Below the pieces are notes generated by a model, which searched no databases, was not told the origin of the DNA, and saw only the letters and a list, made by a program, of their open reading frames with translations. A stretch of DNA of 6,047 nt from assembly GCA_030151165.1 (NCBI GenBank), contig JASLEM010000513.1, positions 1 to 6,047 of the forward strand. The letters are read 5' to 3'. The DNA comes from Burkholderiaceae bacterium (GTDB taxonomy: Bacteria > Pseudomonadota > Gammaproteobacteria > Burkholderiales > Burkholderiaceae). Made by a program: the position numbers and the translations under genes. Positions 1 to 6,047 of this stretch are shown piece by piece; the stretch's first letter is position 1; every line of letters starts with the position of its first letter.

Positions 1-353
1 CCCGCCCCGACGATGGAGTTGCGGCCGATCTTCGCGCCGTTCATCACGACGGCCTGGATGCCGATCAGCGAGTTCTCGCCGACCGTGCAGCCGTGCAGCA
101 TCACCTGGTGGCCGATCGTCACGTCGGCGCCCAGCGTCATCGGGAAGCCCATGTCGGTGTGCAGCACGCTGCCGTCCTGCACGTTGACGCGCGGCCCGAG
201 CGTGATCCACTCGTTGTCGCCGCGCAGCACCGCGCCGTACCAGACGTTGGCGCCCTCGCCGAGCTCGACGCGGCCGACGACGGTCGCGGAGTCGGCCACC
301 CAGGCGCCTTCGGCCAGGCGGGGCGCGTCGTCGCCGATTCGGTACAGGGCCAT
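1..353 (-). CDS. Gamma-class carbonic anhydrase-like hexapeptide-repeat protein, 3' end outside the window
   Basis: The visible part is 117 residues starting MALYRIGDD; the family is usually about 175-180 residues, so roughly the last third is missing at the window edge. It has the hexapeptide-repeat left-handed beta-helix pattern (for example [20 protein letters not shown]). The gamma-carbonic anhydrase active-site set is visible: Arg44, Asp46, Gln59 and the three metal-binding histidines His65, His82 and His87. The Arg-Asp, Gln-His and His-His spacings match the Methanosarcina Cam enzyme. The gap between the first and second metal histidines is short (17 residues), so the acidic loop of Cam that carries the proton-shuttle glutamate is absent, as in the CamH/YrdA/PaaY-type subgroup. 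Family knowledge: trimeric, metal at subunit interfaces, cytoplasmic; many members of this subgroup show weak or no measured CO2 hydration, and PaaY is a thioesterase. The ATG is supported by GGAG six bases upstream. The DUF455 gene lies upstream on the same strand. The family is secure, the reaction is not. Confidence 0.93.
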   Translation of the reverse strand, partial: MALYRIGDDAPRLAEGAWVADSATVVGRVELGEGANVWYGAVLRGDNEWITLGPRVNVQDGSVLHTDMGFPMTLGADVTIGHQVMLHGCTVGENSLIGIQAVVMNGAKIGRNSIVGA

Positions 354-359
354 CTGGTT

Positions 360-363
360 CTCC
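360..363 (-). promoter_or_regulatory. Ribosome binding site of the gamma-carbonic anhydrase-like gene
   Basis: On the minus strand GGAG lies six bases before the ATG at 353. This fixes the start of the protein at MALYR, which is also where the first hexapeptide-like strand would be expected to begin. Confidence 0.7.
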
Positions 364-388
364 GGTGTGAGGTCGACGGGGGCCGCTC

Positions 389-407
389 GCCGCGCACGAT
401 GCGCGGC
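389..407 (-). repeat. Perfect 8-bp inverted repeat in the leader of the gamma-carbonic anhydrase-like gene
   Basis: GCCGCGCA and TGCGCGGC flank a three-base loop, giving a strong GC hairpin 36-54 bases upstream of the ATG at 353. No T-run follows on the minus strand, so it does not look like an intrinsic terminator. If transcription starts from the -10-like hexamer at 422-427, the hairpin would sit near the 5' end of the mRNA, where it could stabilise the transcript. The structure is seen directly; any role is inference. Confidence 0.45.
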
Positions 408-421
408 AGGGGCAACCCGGG

Positions 422-427
422 ATTTTA
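422..427 (-). promoter_or_regulatory. Possible -10 element upstream of the gamma-carbonic anhydrase-like gene
   Basis: On the minus strand TAAAAT matches the sigma-70 -10 consensus at five of six bases and lies in the only AT-rich patch of the 181-bp gap. No good -35 hexamer is visible at 16-18 bases upstream. It would place a transcription start around 412-416 and a leader of about 60 bases. If real, the carbonic anhydrase-like gene has its own promoter in addition to any read-through from the DUF455 gene. Confidence 0.3.
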
Positions 428-514
428 CGAAACGAGGGGGCTCGACGGCCGCTGCGGGCCTTTGCCGGGCAGGCATGGCGCGCCACGGTCGGAACGTCGC
501 GGCGCCGGGCCTCG

Positions 515-534
515 ACGTCCGCACATGGGGACGT
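515..534 (-). repeat. Short inverted repeat immediately after the DUF455 stop codon
   Basis: ACGTCC and GGACGT flank an eight-base loop, starting directly after the TGA at 537-535. The stem is only six base pairs and no T-run follows, so it is at best a weak mRNA 3' structure and not a canonical Rho-independent terminator. The rest of the 354-534 gap holds only the -10-like hexamer, one hairpin and the downstream ribosome binding site; I see no small gene in it. Confidence 0.25.
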
Positions 535-1311
535 TCACGCCAGTCTCAACAGCTCTTCCTCGCTGAACCCGGCCGCGCGCCGCGCCTCGAGGTTGAACGG
601 CCCGCGCAGGCGGGGCGCGCCGTGCGTCTCGGCGAGCGCGTCGTAGGTCGCGATCGGGTCCAGGCCGCGCTGCTCGCACAGGTGGCGGTACCAGCGGTTG
701 CCGACGTGGACGTGGCCGATCTCGTCGCGCAGGATGATGTCGAGGATCGCCGCGCCGCGCTGGTCGCCCGCGCCGACGAGCTTGTTGCGGATCGGCGGCG
801 ACGCGTCGAGCCCGCGTGCCTCGAGCGTGCGCGGCACCAGCGCGATGCGCGCCAGCAGGTCGTGCTTCGTCTTCTCGGCCATGGCCCACAGCGAGTTGTG
901 CGCCGGGAAGTCGCCGTAGGCGTGGCCGAGCTCCACCAGGCGGTCGCTCAGCAGGCCGAAGTGGTACGCCTCCTCGCGCGCGACCTGCGCCCAGTCGCGG
1001 TAGAACTCGTCGGGCATGCCGGCGAAGCGCCAGGTCAGGTCCGCGGCGAGGTCGATCGCGTTGAGCTCGATGTGGGCCAGCGCGTGCATCAGCGCCGCGA
1101 GCCCGTCGGGCGAGCGGACCGAGCGCTGCTTCAGCTCGGTGTGCGCGACGAGGACCGGCCGCGCGGGACGGCCGGGGATGCCGGCCGGCTCGACGATGAC
1201 CTCGTCGGCGCCGACGCCCTCGCGGTCGTCGAGGCGGCGCGCGAGCGCGGCCTTCTCCCACGGGTCGGAGGTCAGGAGGACGGCGAGGGATTGGCGGCGC
1301 AGCGTGGTCAC
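535..1311 (-). CDS. Ferritin-like protein of the DUF455 family
   Basis: A 258-residue protein from the GTG at 1311, close to the usual length of this family. It is a predicted cytoplasmic alpha-helical bundle without signal peptide or membrane segment. Candidate di-iron ligands follow the ferritin-like order: Glu82 in the helix [14 protein letters not shown], Glu114 and His117 in [10 protein letters not shown], Glu164 in [10 protein letters not shown], and Glu197 and His200 in [10 protein letters not shown]. The two ExxH motifs and the conserved [19 protein letters not shown] region are typical of DUF455 (Pfam PF04305) as I recall it. The family is related to diiron oxygenases and hydroxylases, but no reaction is established for it, so none is assigned. 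GTG is chosen because the next in-frame ATG, at 1446, abuts the T-run of the preceding gene's terminator and would add 45 arginine-rich residues unlike the family. No clear Shine-Dalgarno precedes the GTG. The gamma-carbonic anhydrase-like gene follows 181 bp downstream. Confidence 0.9.
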   Translation of the reverse strand: MTTLRRQSLAVLLTSDPWEKAALARRLDDREGVGADEVIVEPAGIPGRPARPVLVAHTELKQRSVRSPDGLAALMHALAHIELNAIDLAADLTWRFAGMPDEFYRDWAQVAREEAYHFGLLSDRLVELGHAYGDFPAHNSLWAMAEKTKHDLLARIALVPRTLEARGLDASPPIRNKLVGAGDQRGAAILDIILRDEIGHVHVGNRWYRHLCEQRGLDPIATYDALAETHGAPRLRGPFNLEARRAAGFSEEELLRLA

Positions 1312-1318
1312 GTCCGCG

Positions 1319-1324
1319 ATGTTA
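1319..1324 (-). promoter_or_regulatory. Possible -10 element for a leaderless DUF455 transcript
   Basis: TAACAT matches the -10 consensus TATAAT at four of six positions and is the only AT-rich hexamer close to the gene. It ends seven bases before the GTG at 1311, so initiation at the usual distance would begin at or next to the start codon, which would fit the missing Shine-Dalgarno. No convincing -35 element is seen. This is inference from spacing only. Confidence 0.22.
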
Positions 1325-1351
1325 CGCGGGCGTCGGCGTCGCGCACGGCAC

Positions 1352-1368
1352 GCACGTGTAGCACGTGT
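1352..1368. repeat. Tandem direct repeat of an 8-mer containing CACGTG
   Basis: GCACGTGT occurs at 1352-1359 and again at 1361-1368, separated by one base. Each copy contains the palindrome CACGTG. It lies 41-57 bases upstream of the proposed DUF455 start. Two closely spaced copies could be a regulator site, but short GC repeats are frequent in such DNA and no regulator is encoded in the window. The rest of the 1312-1515 gap shows no small gene. Confidence 0.25.
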
Positions 1369-1447
1369 CGCGTCGGTGACCCGGCGCCTCGCCTTGGAGC
1401 CGGCGCGCACCACGATCGCGCGCTGCACCACAAGCGGGACGCCCATG

Positions 1448-1480
1448 AAAAAGGCGCGAGGGCATCGCTGCCGTCGCGCC
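1448..1480 (-). terminator. Rho-independent terminator downstream of the TonB-dependent receptor
   Basis: On the minus strand a 12-bp stem with one mismatch (arms 1480-1469 and 1464-1453, eleven of twelve pairs formed) closes on a four-base loop and is followed by five T residues at 1452-1448. It begins 35 bases after the receptor stop codon. Stem, loop and T-run fit an intrinsic terminator. It separates receptor transcription from the DUF455 gene, which therefore needs its own promoter between 1447 and 1311. Confidence 0.85.
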
Positions 1481-1515
1481 GGGAAGCTCCGTGAGGAGAG
1501 ATCGAACCGGTGGCG

Positions 1516-3897
1516 TCAGAACTCGTAGTTGCCGGTGATGCCGATCGTGCGCGGACGCAGGTAGTAGGCCTCGGACACGTTCTGCACGCTGGGATGCTGG
1601 ATCTCGGTGTGGTTGTTGTTCAGGTTCTTGACGAAGGCCGTGAACTCCCACTTGTCGAAGTTGACGCCGGCGCTGGCGTCCAGCGTGAAGTACGACGCGC
1701 GGTCGTAGTCGGCGTCGCCGCGGAACAGCGTGCCGTGGCTCTTGCCCGTCCACTGCCCGTTGCCGCGCACGAACGCACCGACCGCGTCGTTGACCGCCCA
1801 GTGGTAGTCGGCGCCCAGGCTGGCGCTGGCGCGCGGCGCGCCCTCGATCCAGTCGCCCTTGCGGACATTCAGCGCGCCGCTGTCGTCCGTGCCGAAGGCC
1901 GGCTGGTCGGAGGTGAACGTCGCGTGCGTGAGATTGCCGGACGCGCGCAGCGTCAGGTTCTGCGTGATGCGCGCCTGCAGTTCGGCCTCGAGGCCGTAGC
2001 TGCGGGCGTTGCCGACGTTGGTCTCGAAGTCGAAGCCGGCGTCGCCGAGCGTGATGTCCTGCTGGATGTTCTTCCAGTTGAGGTAGAACGCCGACAGGTT
2101 CAGCGTCACGGTGTTGCCCAGCAACGAGGACTTGCTGCCGACTTCGTAGCTCCACAGGCTGTCCGGGTCGAACGATGCCGGCGGCTTGTTCGGCAGGCCC
2201 AGGTCGCTCAGGTTCTTCTCGACGAGCGGGGTGTCGGGCACCGGGCGATTGGCGCCGCCGAGGCGGAAGCCCTTCGCGATGTTGGTGTACAGCGTCTCGC
2301 TCGGCGACAGCTCCCAGTTCAGCTTGAAGCTGGGCGTCGTCGCCTTCCAGCTCGCGTCCACCGCGGCGGACAGGTCGTTGCCGCCGGCGTAGAAGAACGA
2401 GCCTTCGCGCGTGAAGTGCTGCGACGCCGTCAGCTGGCGCAGGCCCACCGTCGCGGCCAGCTTCGGCGTGAAGTGCCACGTCAGCTCGCCGAACGCCGAC
2501 GCCTGCTTGTCGTGGTAGTGGCGCGCGCTGTAGTAGGAGCTGTCGCCGGTGAAGTCGCCTGCGAAGCCGCCGTCCATCTGGGTCGGGTCGCCCGCGTCGA
2601 AGCCGAACTGCTGGAAGACCTTGTTGATGCCGAACACCGGCTCGTTGTCGAACACCTGCGTCACCGCGTCGGCCGCGTACACGCCGCCGATCCAGGTGAG
2701 GTGGCGGCCGCTCGCCGGGTCGTAGTCCTTCGACGCCATGCGCAGCTCGATCGAGGTCTGGTCGATCTTGTTGTTCAGGAACACGCCCGAGGACAGGCCG
2801 TCGATCGCGTCCGTGAGGCCCGGATACTGGTCCGGGTTCAGCACCGCGAAGCTCGGGTCGTTGATGGACGTGCCGTCCTGGATGCGGTCGAAGCGGCGCT
2901 TGTAGCCGCTCAGAACGCCGGTGAACGTGCCGATCGGGGTGTCGCCGACCAGCGTCACGCTCGGCACCTCGAGGCGGTCGCGGCCGGGCTCGCGCACGGT
3001 CTTGCTGGTCTGGAAGCGGCCGAGCGCGGCGCCGCTCTGGGTCGCCAGGTAGGTCGCGTCGATGTCCTGCGTGTTCTCCTGCTGCGCGAAGACCGACGGC
3101 GTGATGTTCCAGCCGTTGCCGAGATCGGCCTTCAGCGACGCCTTGACGACGGTGTACTCGTCGCTGTTGATGCCGCGCGCGATCTTACTGAGCGTGGTCG
3201 GGTCGACCTGGTCGATGTAGCCGCTCAGGTGGCCGTGCTCGACGCCGATGCGCAGCGCGACGCCGTCCTTGACGATCGGCACGTTGACGACGCCCTGCGC
3301 CTCGTAGTTCACGCCGCCGTGGTCGGTGTACGAGACCGTGCCCGTGGCCGACGCGCCGAAGCTTTTCAGGTCGGGCTGCTTGCTCACGAACTTGATCGTG
3401 CCGCCGAGCGAGCTGGAGCCGTACAGCGTGCCTTGCGGGCCGCGCAGCACCTCGACGTCCTGCAGGTCGAACAGGTGCGGCTCGGCGGTGCCGGCGCTGT
3501 AGAGGTTGCGCGTCGTCAGCGAGACGTCGTCGAGGTAGATGCTGACCGTCGCCGAGCCTGCCTGCGAGCTGACGCCGCGGATCTCGTACGTGCCCAGGCC
3601 CGGGCCGGCCTGCGTCGTGAACGACAGGTTGGGCACGTTGCGCGTGAGATCCTCGATCGTGGTGATCTGGCTCGCCTGCAGCTGCTCGGCGGTGACGACC
3701 GACACGCTGATCGGCACGTCGCGGATGTCTTCCTTGCGCTTCTGCGCCGTGATGACGACACGCGCGATCTCGTTCGACGGCGTGCTCGCCGCCGCGGCCG
3801 GCGCGACCGCCGCCGAGGCCGCCTGCGCCAGCGCCGTCAACGGCACGAGACAGGCAATTCCGGAAGCGACTCCGGCGATCACGATTCTTCTGGACAT
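1516..3897 (-). CDS. TonB-dependent outer-membrane receptor
   Basis: A complete 793-residue receptor that takes up a ligand across the outer membrane using energy from TonB-ExbB-ExbD. The N-terminus (Arg3, Arg4, hydrophobic stretch, then AQA at 24-26) is a Sec signal peptide, probably cleaved after Ala26. A TonB-box-like segment with EIARVVITAQ lies at 43-52. The plug domain covers about 55-175, with YEIRGVSSQ, SIYLDDVSL and the hallmark LRGPQGTLYG at 151-160 followed by SSSLGGTIKFVSKQP. The rest is the 22-strand beta-barrel, including FRLGGANRP and SYEVGSKSSLLGN, and ends in NYEF with the C-terminal aromatic residue typical of outer-membrane proteins. There is no N-terminal secretin/STN signalling domain, and no FecI/FecR-type sigma/anti-sigma pair is visible. 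AGGAGG lies six bases before the ATG. The length is normal and no frameshift is seen. The substrate cannot be read from the sequence: siderophore, cobalamin, carbohydrate and aromatic ligands are all possible. The gene is probably monocistronic. Confidence 0.96.
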   Translation of the reverse strand: MSRRIVIAGVASGIACLVPLTALAQAASAAVAPAAAASTPSNEIARVVITAQKRKEDIRDVPISVSVVTAEQLQASQITTIEDLTRNVPNLSFTTQAGPGLGTYEIRGVSSQAGSATVSIYLDDVSLTTRNLYSAGTAEPHLFDLQDVEVLRGPQGTLYGSSSLGGTIKFVSKQPDLKSFGASATGTVSYTDHGGVNYEAQGVVNVPIVKDGVALRIGVEHGHLSGYIDQVDPTTLSKIARGINSDEYTVVKASLKADLGNGWNITPSVFAQQENTQDIDATYLATQSGAALGRFQTSKTVREPGRDRLEVPSVTLVGDTPIGTFTGVLSGYKRRFDRIQDGTSINDPSFAVLNPDQYPGLTDAIDGLSSGVFLNNKIDQTSIELRMASKDYDPASGRHLTWIGGVYAADAVTQVFDNEPVFGINKVFQQFGFDAGDPTQMDGGFAGDFTGDSSYYSARHYHDKQASAFGELTWHFTPKLAATVGLRQLTASQHFTREGSFFYAGGNDLSAAVDASWKATTPSFKLNWELSPSETLYTNIAKGFRLGGANRPVPDTPLVEKNLSDLGLPNKPPASFDPDSLWSYEVGSKSSLLGNTVTLNLSAFYLNWKNIQQDITLGDAGFDFETNVGNARSYGLEAELQARITQNLTLRASGNLTHATFTSDQPAFGTDDSGALNVRKGDWIEGAPRASASLGADYHWAVNDAVGAFVRGNGQWTGKSHGTLFRGDADYDRASYFTLDASAGVNFDKWEFTAFVKNLNNNHTEIQHPSVQNVSEAYYLRPRTIGITGNYEF

Positions 3898-3903
3898 GGC
3901 GTC

Positions 3904-3909
3904 CCTCCT
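3904..3909 (-). promoter_or_regulatory. Strong Shine-Dalgarno of the TonB-dependent receptor
   Basis: A full AGGAGG, within GAGGAGGG, lies six bases before the ATG at 3897. It is the best ribosome binding site in the window and fixes the receptor start at MSRRIV, directly in front of the signal peptide. Confidence 0.85.
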
Positions 3910-3951
3910 CGGGGGCGTTGGTGGGTGGGTGGTCGACTTGCTTGCTGGGGT

Positions 3952-3967
3952 GCGGACGCGTGTCCGC
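3952..3967. repeat. 6-bp inverted repeat in the ABC operon to receptor gap
   Basis: GCGGAC and GTCCGC flank a four-base loop. On the minus strand no T-run follows it. It lies 55-70 bases upstream of the receptor ATG, so it could be an operator for the receptor gene or a structure in its leader. No sigma-70-like promoter is recognisable in the 3898-4013 gap, which otherwise holds only the receptor ribosome binding site and the larger hairpin at 3976-3998. Confidence 0.25.
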
Positions 3968-3975
3968 TTCTTGTG

Positions 3976-3998
3976 CGCCGGCGCCTGAACCGCCGGCG
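3976..3998 (-). repeat. GC-rich hairpin downstream of the amino acid importer operon
   Basis: CGCCGGCG occurs at 3976-3983 and 3991-3998. Because the octamer is its own reverse complement, the copies pair as an 8-bp stem with a seven-base loop. It begins 15 bases after the ATPase stop codon, where an operon terminator or 3'-end stabiliser is expected. It lacks a T-run, so it is not a canonical intrinsic terminator; it may act with Rho or as an exonuclease block. Confidence 0.35.
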
Positions 3999-4013
3999 TT
4001 ACCTGGGTGCGGG

Positions 4014-4813
<800 letters not shown>

Positions 4814-4817
<4 letters not shown>

Positions 4818-5605
4818 GCGAGCTTGTCCTCGATGTCGAAGCGGCGCTCCACCGCGCCGGAGAAATGCGTCATCACGGTCGTGAGCAGCAGGTAGATCGA
4901 CGCCGAGGTCACGAGCGACGGGATCGGCAGGTAGGTCTTGGCGCGCAGCAGGTCGGCGGTGTTCGTCAGCTCGACGAGGCCGATGACCGAGGCGAGCGAC
5001 GAGTCCTTCAGCAGCGCGACGATGTTGTTGACGAGCGGCGGCAGCGCGATCTTGAACGCCTGCGGCAGCGTGATGTCGAGGAACGTGAACCAGCGGTTCA
5101 TGCCGAGCGAGCGCGCGGCCTCGAGCTGGCCCTTCGGCACCGCGAGCAGGCCGGAGCGGATCGCCTCCGCGTTGTAGGCGCCGACGTTGAGCGACAGCGC
5201 GACGCAGGCCCAGCCGAACTCGTCCATCTTCACGAACGGCACCAGCTGCGGCAGCGCGAAGTACGCGAAGAACACCTGGATCAGCAGCGGCGTGCCGCGG
5301 ATCACCCAGACGTAGAACGCCGCGATCCAGCGCAGCGGCGGCACGCGCGACAGCTTGCCGAGCGCGGCGAGCACGCCCAGCACGATGCCCGCGAGGCCGG
5401 CCACGATCGTCAGTTCGACGGTGACGCGCGCGCCGCTGGCGAAGTCCTGCGCGGCGCTGCCGATCGGCTCCGGCGCGAGCGCGACGACGCGCGCGAGCCC
5501 CCACAGCACCAGCACCATCGCGACCACCGCGACGGCCATCGTCGCGTTGCTGCGGCGCTTGCGGCCCCACGACGCGGGCCAGGGCGATTTCAGGAACGAC
5601 GCCAT
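4814..5605 (-). CDS. Polar amino acid ABC importer, inner-membrane permease
   Basis: A complete 263-residue permease of the HisM/GlnP type, which forms the amino acid channel in the inner membrane. Hydrophobic segments are visible at about 22-44, 61-83, 92-120, 131-145, 185-212 and 228-247, after a basic N-terminus (GRKRRSN), roughly the five to six helices of the family. RGTPLL at 103-108 is a family-typical motif. The cytoplasmic EAA loop that docks on the ATPase is at about 158-184, with [15 protein letters not shown] and the downstream [15 protein letters not shown]. The ATG at 5605 is five bases after the stop of the binding protein, and the TGA at 4816-4814 overlaps the ATPase ATG, so the three genes are probably one transcript. 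No strong Shine-Dalgarno precedes the ATG, which suggests re-initiation after the upstream stop. Such permeases usually act as homodimers or heterodimers; only one permease gene is visible, which suggests a homodimer. Confidence 0.96.
4827..4831 (-). promoter_or_regulatory. Ribosome binding site candidate for the ATPase start at 4817
   Basis: GAGGA lies inside the 3' end of the permease gene, nine bases before the ATG at 4817. The internal ATG at 4754 has no comparable purine-rich site, which favours the upstream start despite its unusual codon use. Confidence 0.5.
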
Positions 5606-5610
5606 GGCGA

Positions 5611-6047
5611 TCACTTGCAGCGGATGTCTTCGTTGAACCACTTCTTCGAGATCGCCGCGTACGTGCCGTCGGCCATCATCGCCGCGAGCGCCTTGTCGAC
5701 CTCGGTCACCAGCCCCGTGTTGCCCTTGGCGACCGCGGCGGCGATCTTCTCGGTGAACAGGAAGTCGCCCGTCTTCAGCGTCGTGCCCGGCGTCGCGGCG
5801 AGCGAGGCCTTGGCGACGAACTTGTCCGTGACCCACGCGTCGACGTGGCCCGTCTCCAGCGCCGCGCGCGCCGAGTTGTCCTGCGGGAAGTTCTTGACGT
5901 CCTTGACCGGCAGCTTCTTGACGTTCTCGTAGTACGTGGTGCCGGTCTGCACCGCGACCACCTTGCCGGTGAGGTCCTTGGCCGACTTGATGGCGCCGTC
6001 GCGCGAGATGATCACGCCGCCGGTGCAGTAGTGCGGGTCGGCGAAGG
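5611..6047 (-). CDS. Polar amino acid ABC importer, periplasmic substrate-binding protein, 5' end outside the window
   Basis: The last 144 residues of a family 3 solute-binding protein (SBP_bac_3, Pfam PF00497), which captures an amino acid in the periplasm and delivers it to the permease encoded downstream. The signal peptide and first lobe, probably about 110-130 residues, lie beyond the right edge. Visible family landmarks in order are [13 protein letters not shown], the hinge-side [20 protein letters not shown], the helix [20 protein letters not shown], whose final Asp corresponds to the residue that usually contacts the ligand amino group, and the C-terminal tail [15 protein letters not shown]. 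The reading is open to the window edge, so a start at the GTG at 6015 would be wrong: it is an internal valine. Two cysteines (in HYCTGG and the penultimate residue) could form a periplasmic disulfide. Ligand specificity cannot be called without the first lobe. Confidence 0.94.
   Translation of the reverse strand, partial: FADPHYCTGGVIISRDGAIKSAKDLTGKVVAVQTGTTYYENVKKLPVKDVKNFPQDNSARAALETGHVDAWVTDKFVAKASLAATPGTTLKTGDFLFTEKIAAAVAKGNTGLVTEVDKALAAMMADGTYAAISKKWFNEDIRCK

Noticed and set aside
1312..1446. A 45-residue N-terminal extension of the DUF455 protein from the ATG at 1446
   Set aside because: The ATG directly follows the terminator T-run of the upstream gene, and the encoded residues are Arg-rich and unlike the family.
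13..1494. A plus-strand open frame of 493 codons across the carbonic anhydrase-like and DUF455 genes
   Set aside because: It is antisense to two recognisable genes and spans both intergenic gaps and the terminator, with low-complexity composition and no domain.
1322..2479. A minus-strand open frame of 385 codons overlapping the 3' half of the receptor gene
   Set aside because: It is a shifted frame of the receptor with Arg/Pro/Gln-rich translation and no domain; the receptor frame itself is continuous and full length, so there is no frameshift.
3903..3950. GT/GGGT-rich stretch (repeated gtgg and gggt on the plus strand) as a possible microsatellite or G-quadruplex
   Set aside because: The runs are short and irregular; there are not four evenly spaced G-runs of three or more with a clear pattern, and it reads as leader sequence next to the Shine-Dalgarno.

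Overview
The window is GC-rich, by eye about two-thirds G+C, with C or G at nearly every third codon position. All six genes I can support lie on the minus strand, so transcription runs from high to low coordinates. The high GC, the ferritin-like DUF455 gene next to a gamma-carbonic anhydrase gene, a three-part polar amino acid ABC importer and a large TonB-dependent receptor together suggest a betaproteobacterium, most likely of the order Burkholderiales. That assignment is inference from gene content and composition; there is no rRNA or other marker here.

Layout in the direction of transcription: (1) positions 6047-4014 hold a PAAT-family amino acid importer: the C-terminal part of a periplasmic binding protein (5' end outside the window), a complete permease five bases downstream, and a complete ATPase whose likely start overlaps the permease stop as ATGA. 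This is a tight, probably co-transcribed operon. (2) Positions 3897-1516 hold one complete TonB-dependent outer-membrane receptor with a signal peptide and a strong Shine-Dalgarno. A good Rho-independent terminator follows at 1448-1480. (3) Positions 1311-535 hold a ferritin-like DUF455 protein with a complete set of candidate di-iron ligands, probably starting at GTG. (4) Positions 353-1 hold the N-terminal two-thirds of a gamma-class carbonic anhydrase-like hexapeptide-repeat protein, which runs off the left edge.

The importer and the receptor both concern nutrient uptake, at the inner and outer membranes respectively. A 116-bp gap separates them and nothing shows that they serve the same substrate. 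The DUF455 and carbonic anhydrase genes are metal-protein genes with a 181-bp gap between them that carries a possible promoter and a hairpin.

No gap exceeds 300 bp. I see no tRNA, rRNA, CRISPR array, insertion sequence, phage gene or toxin-antitoxin pair. The window looks like ordinary chromosomal housekeeping and transport DNA, and I found no convincing undescribed system. The points worth a second look are start-site choices, small inverted repeats in the gaps, and the unknown function of the DUF455 protein.
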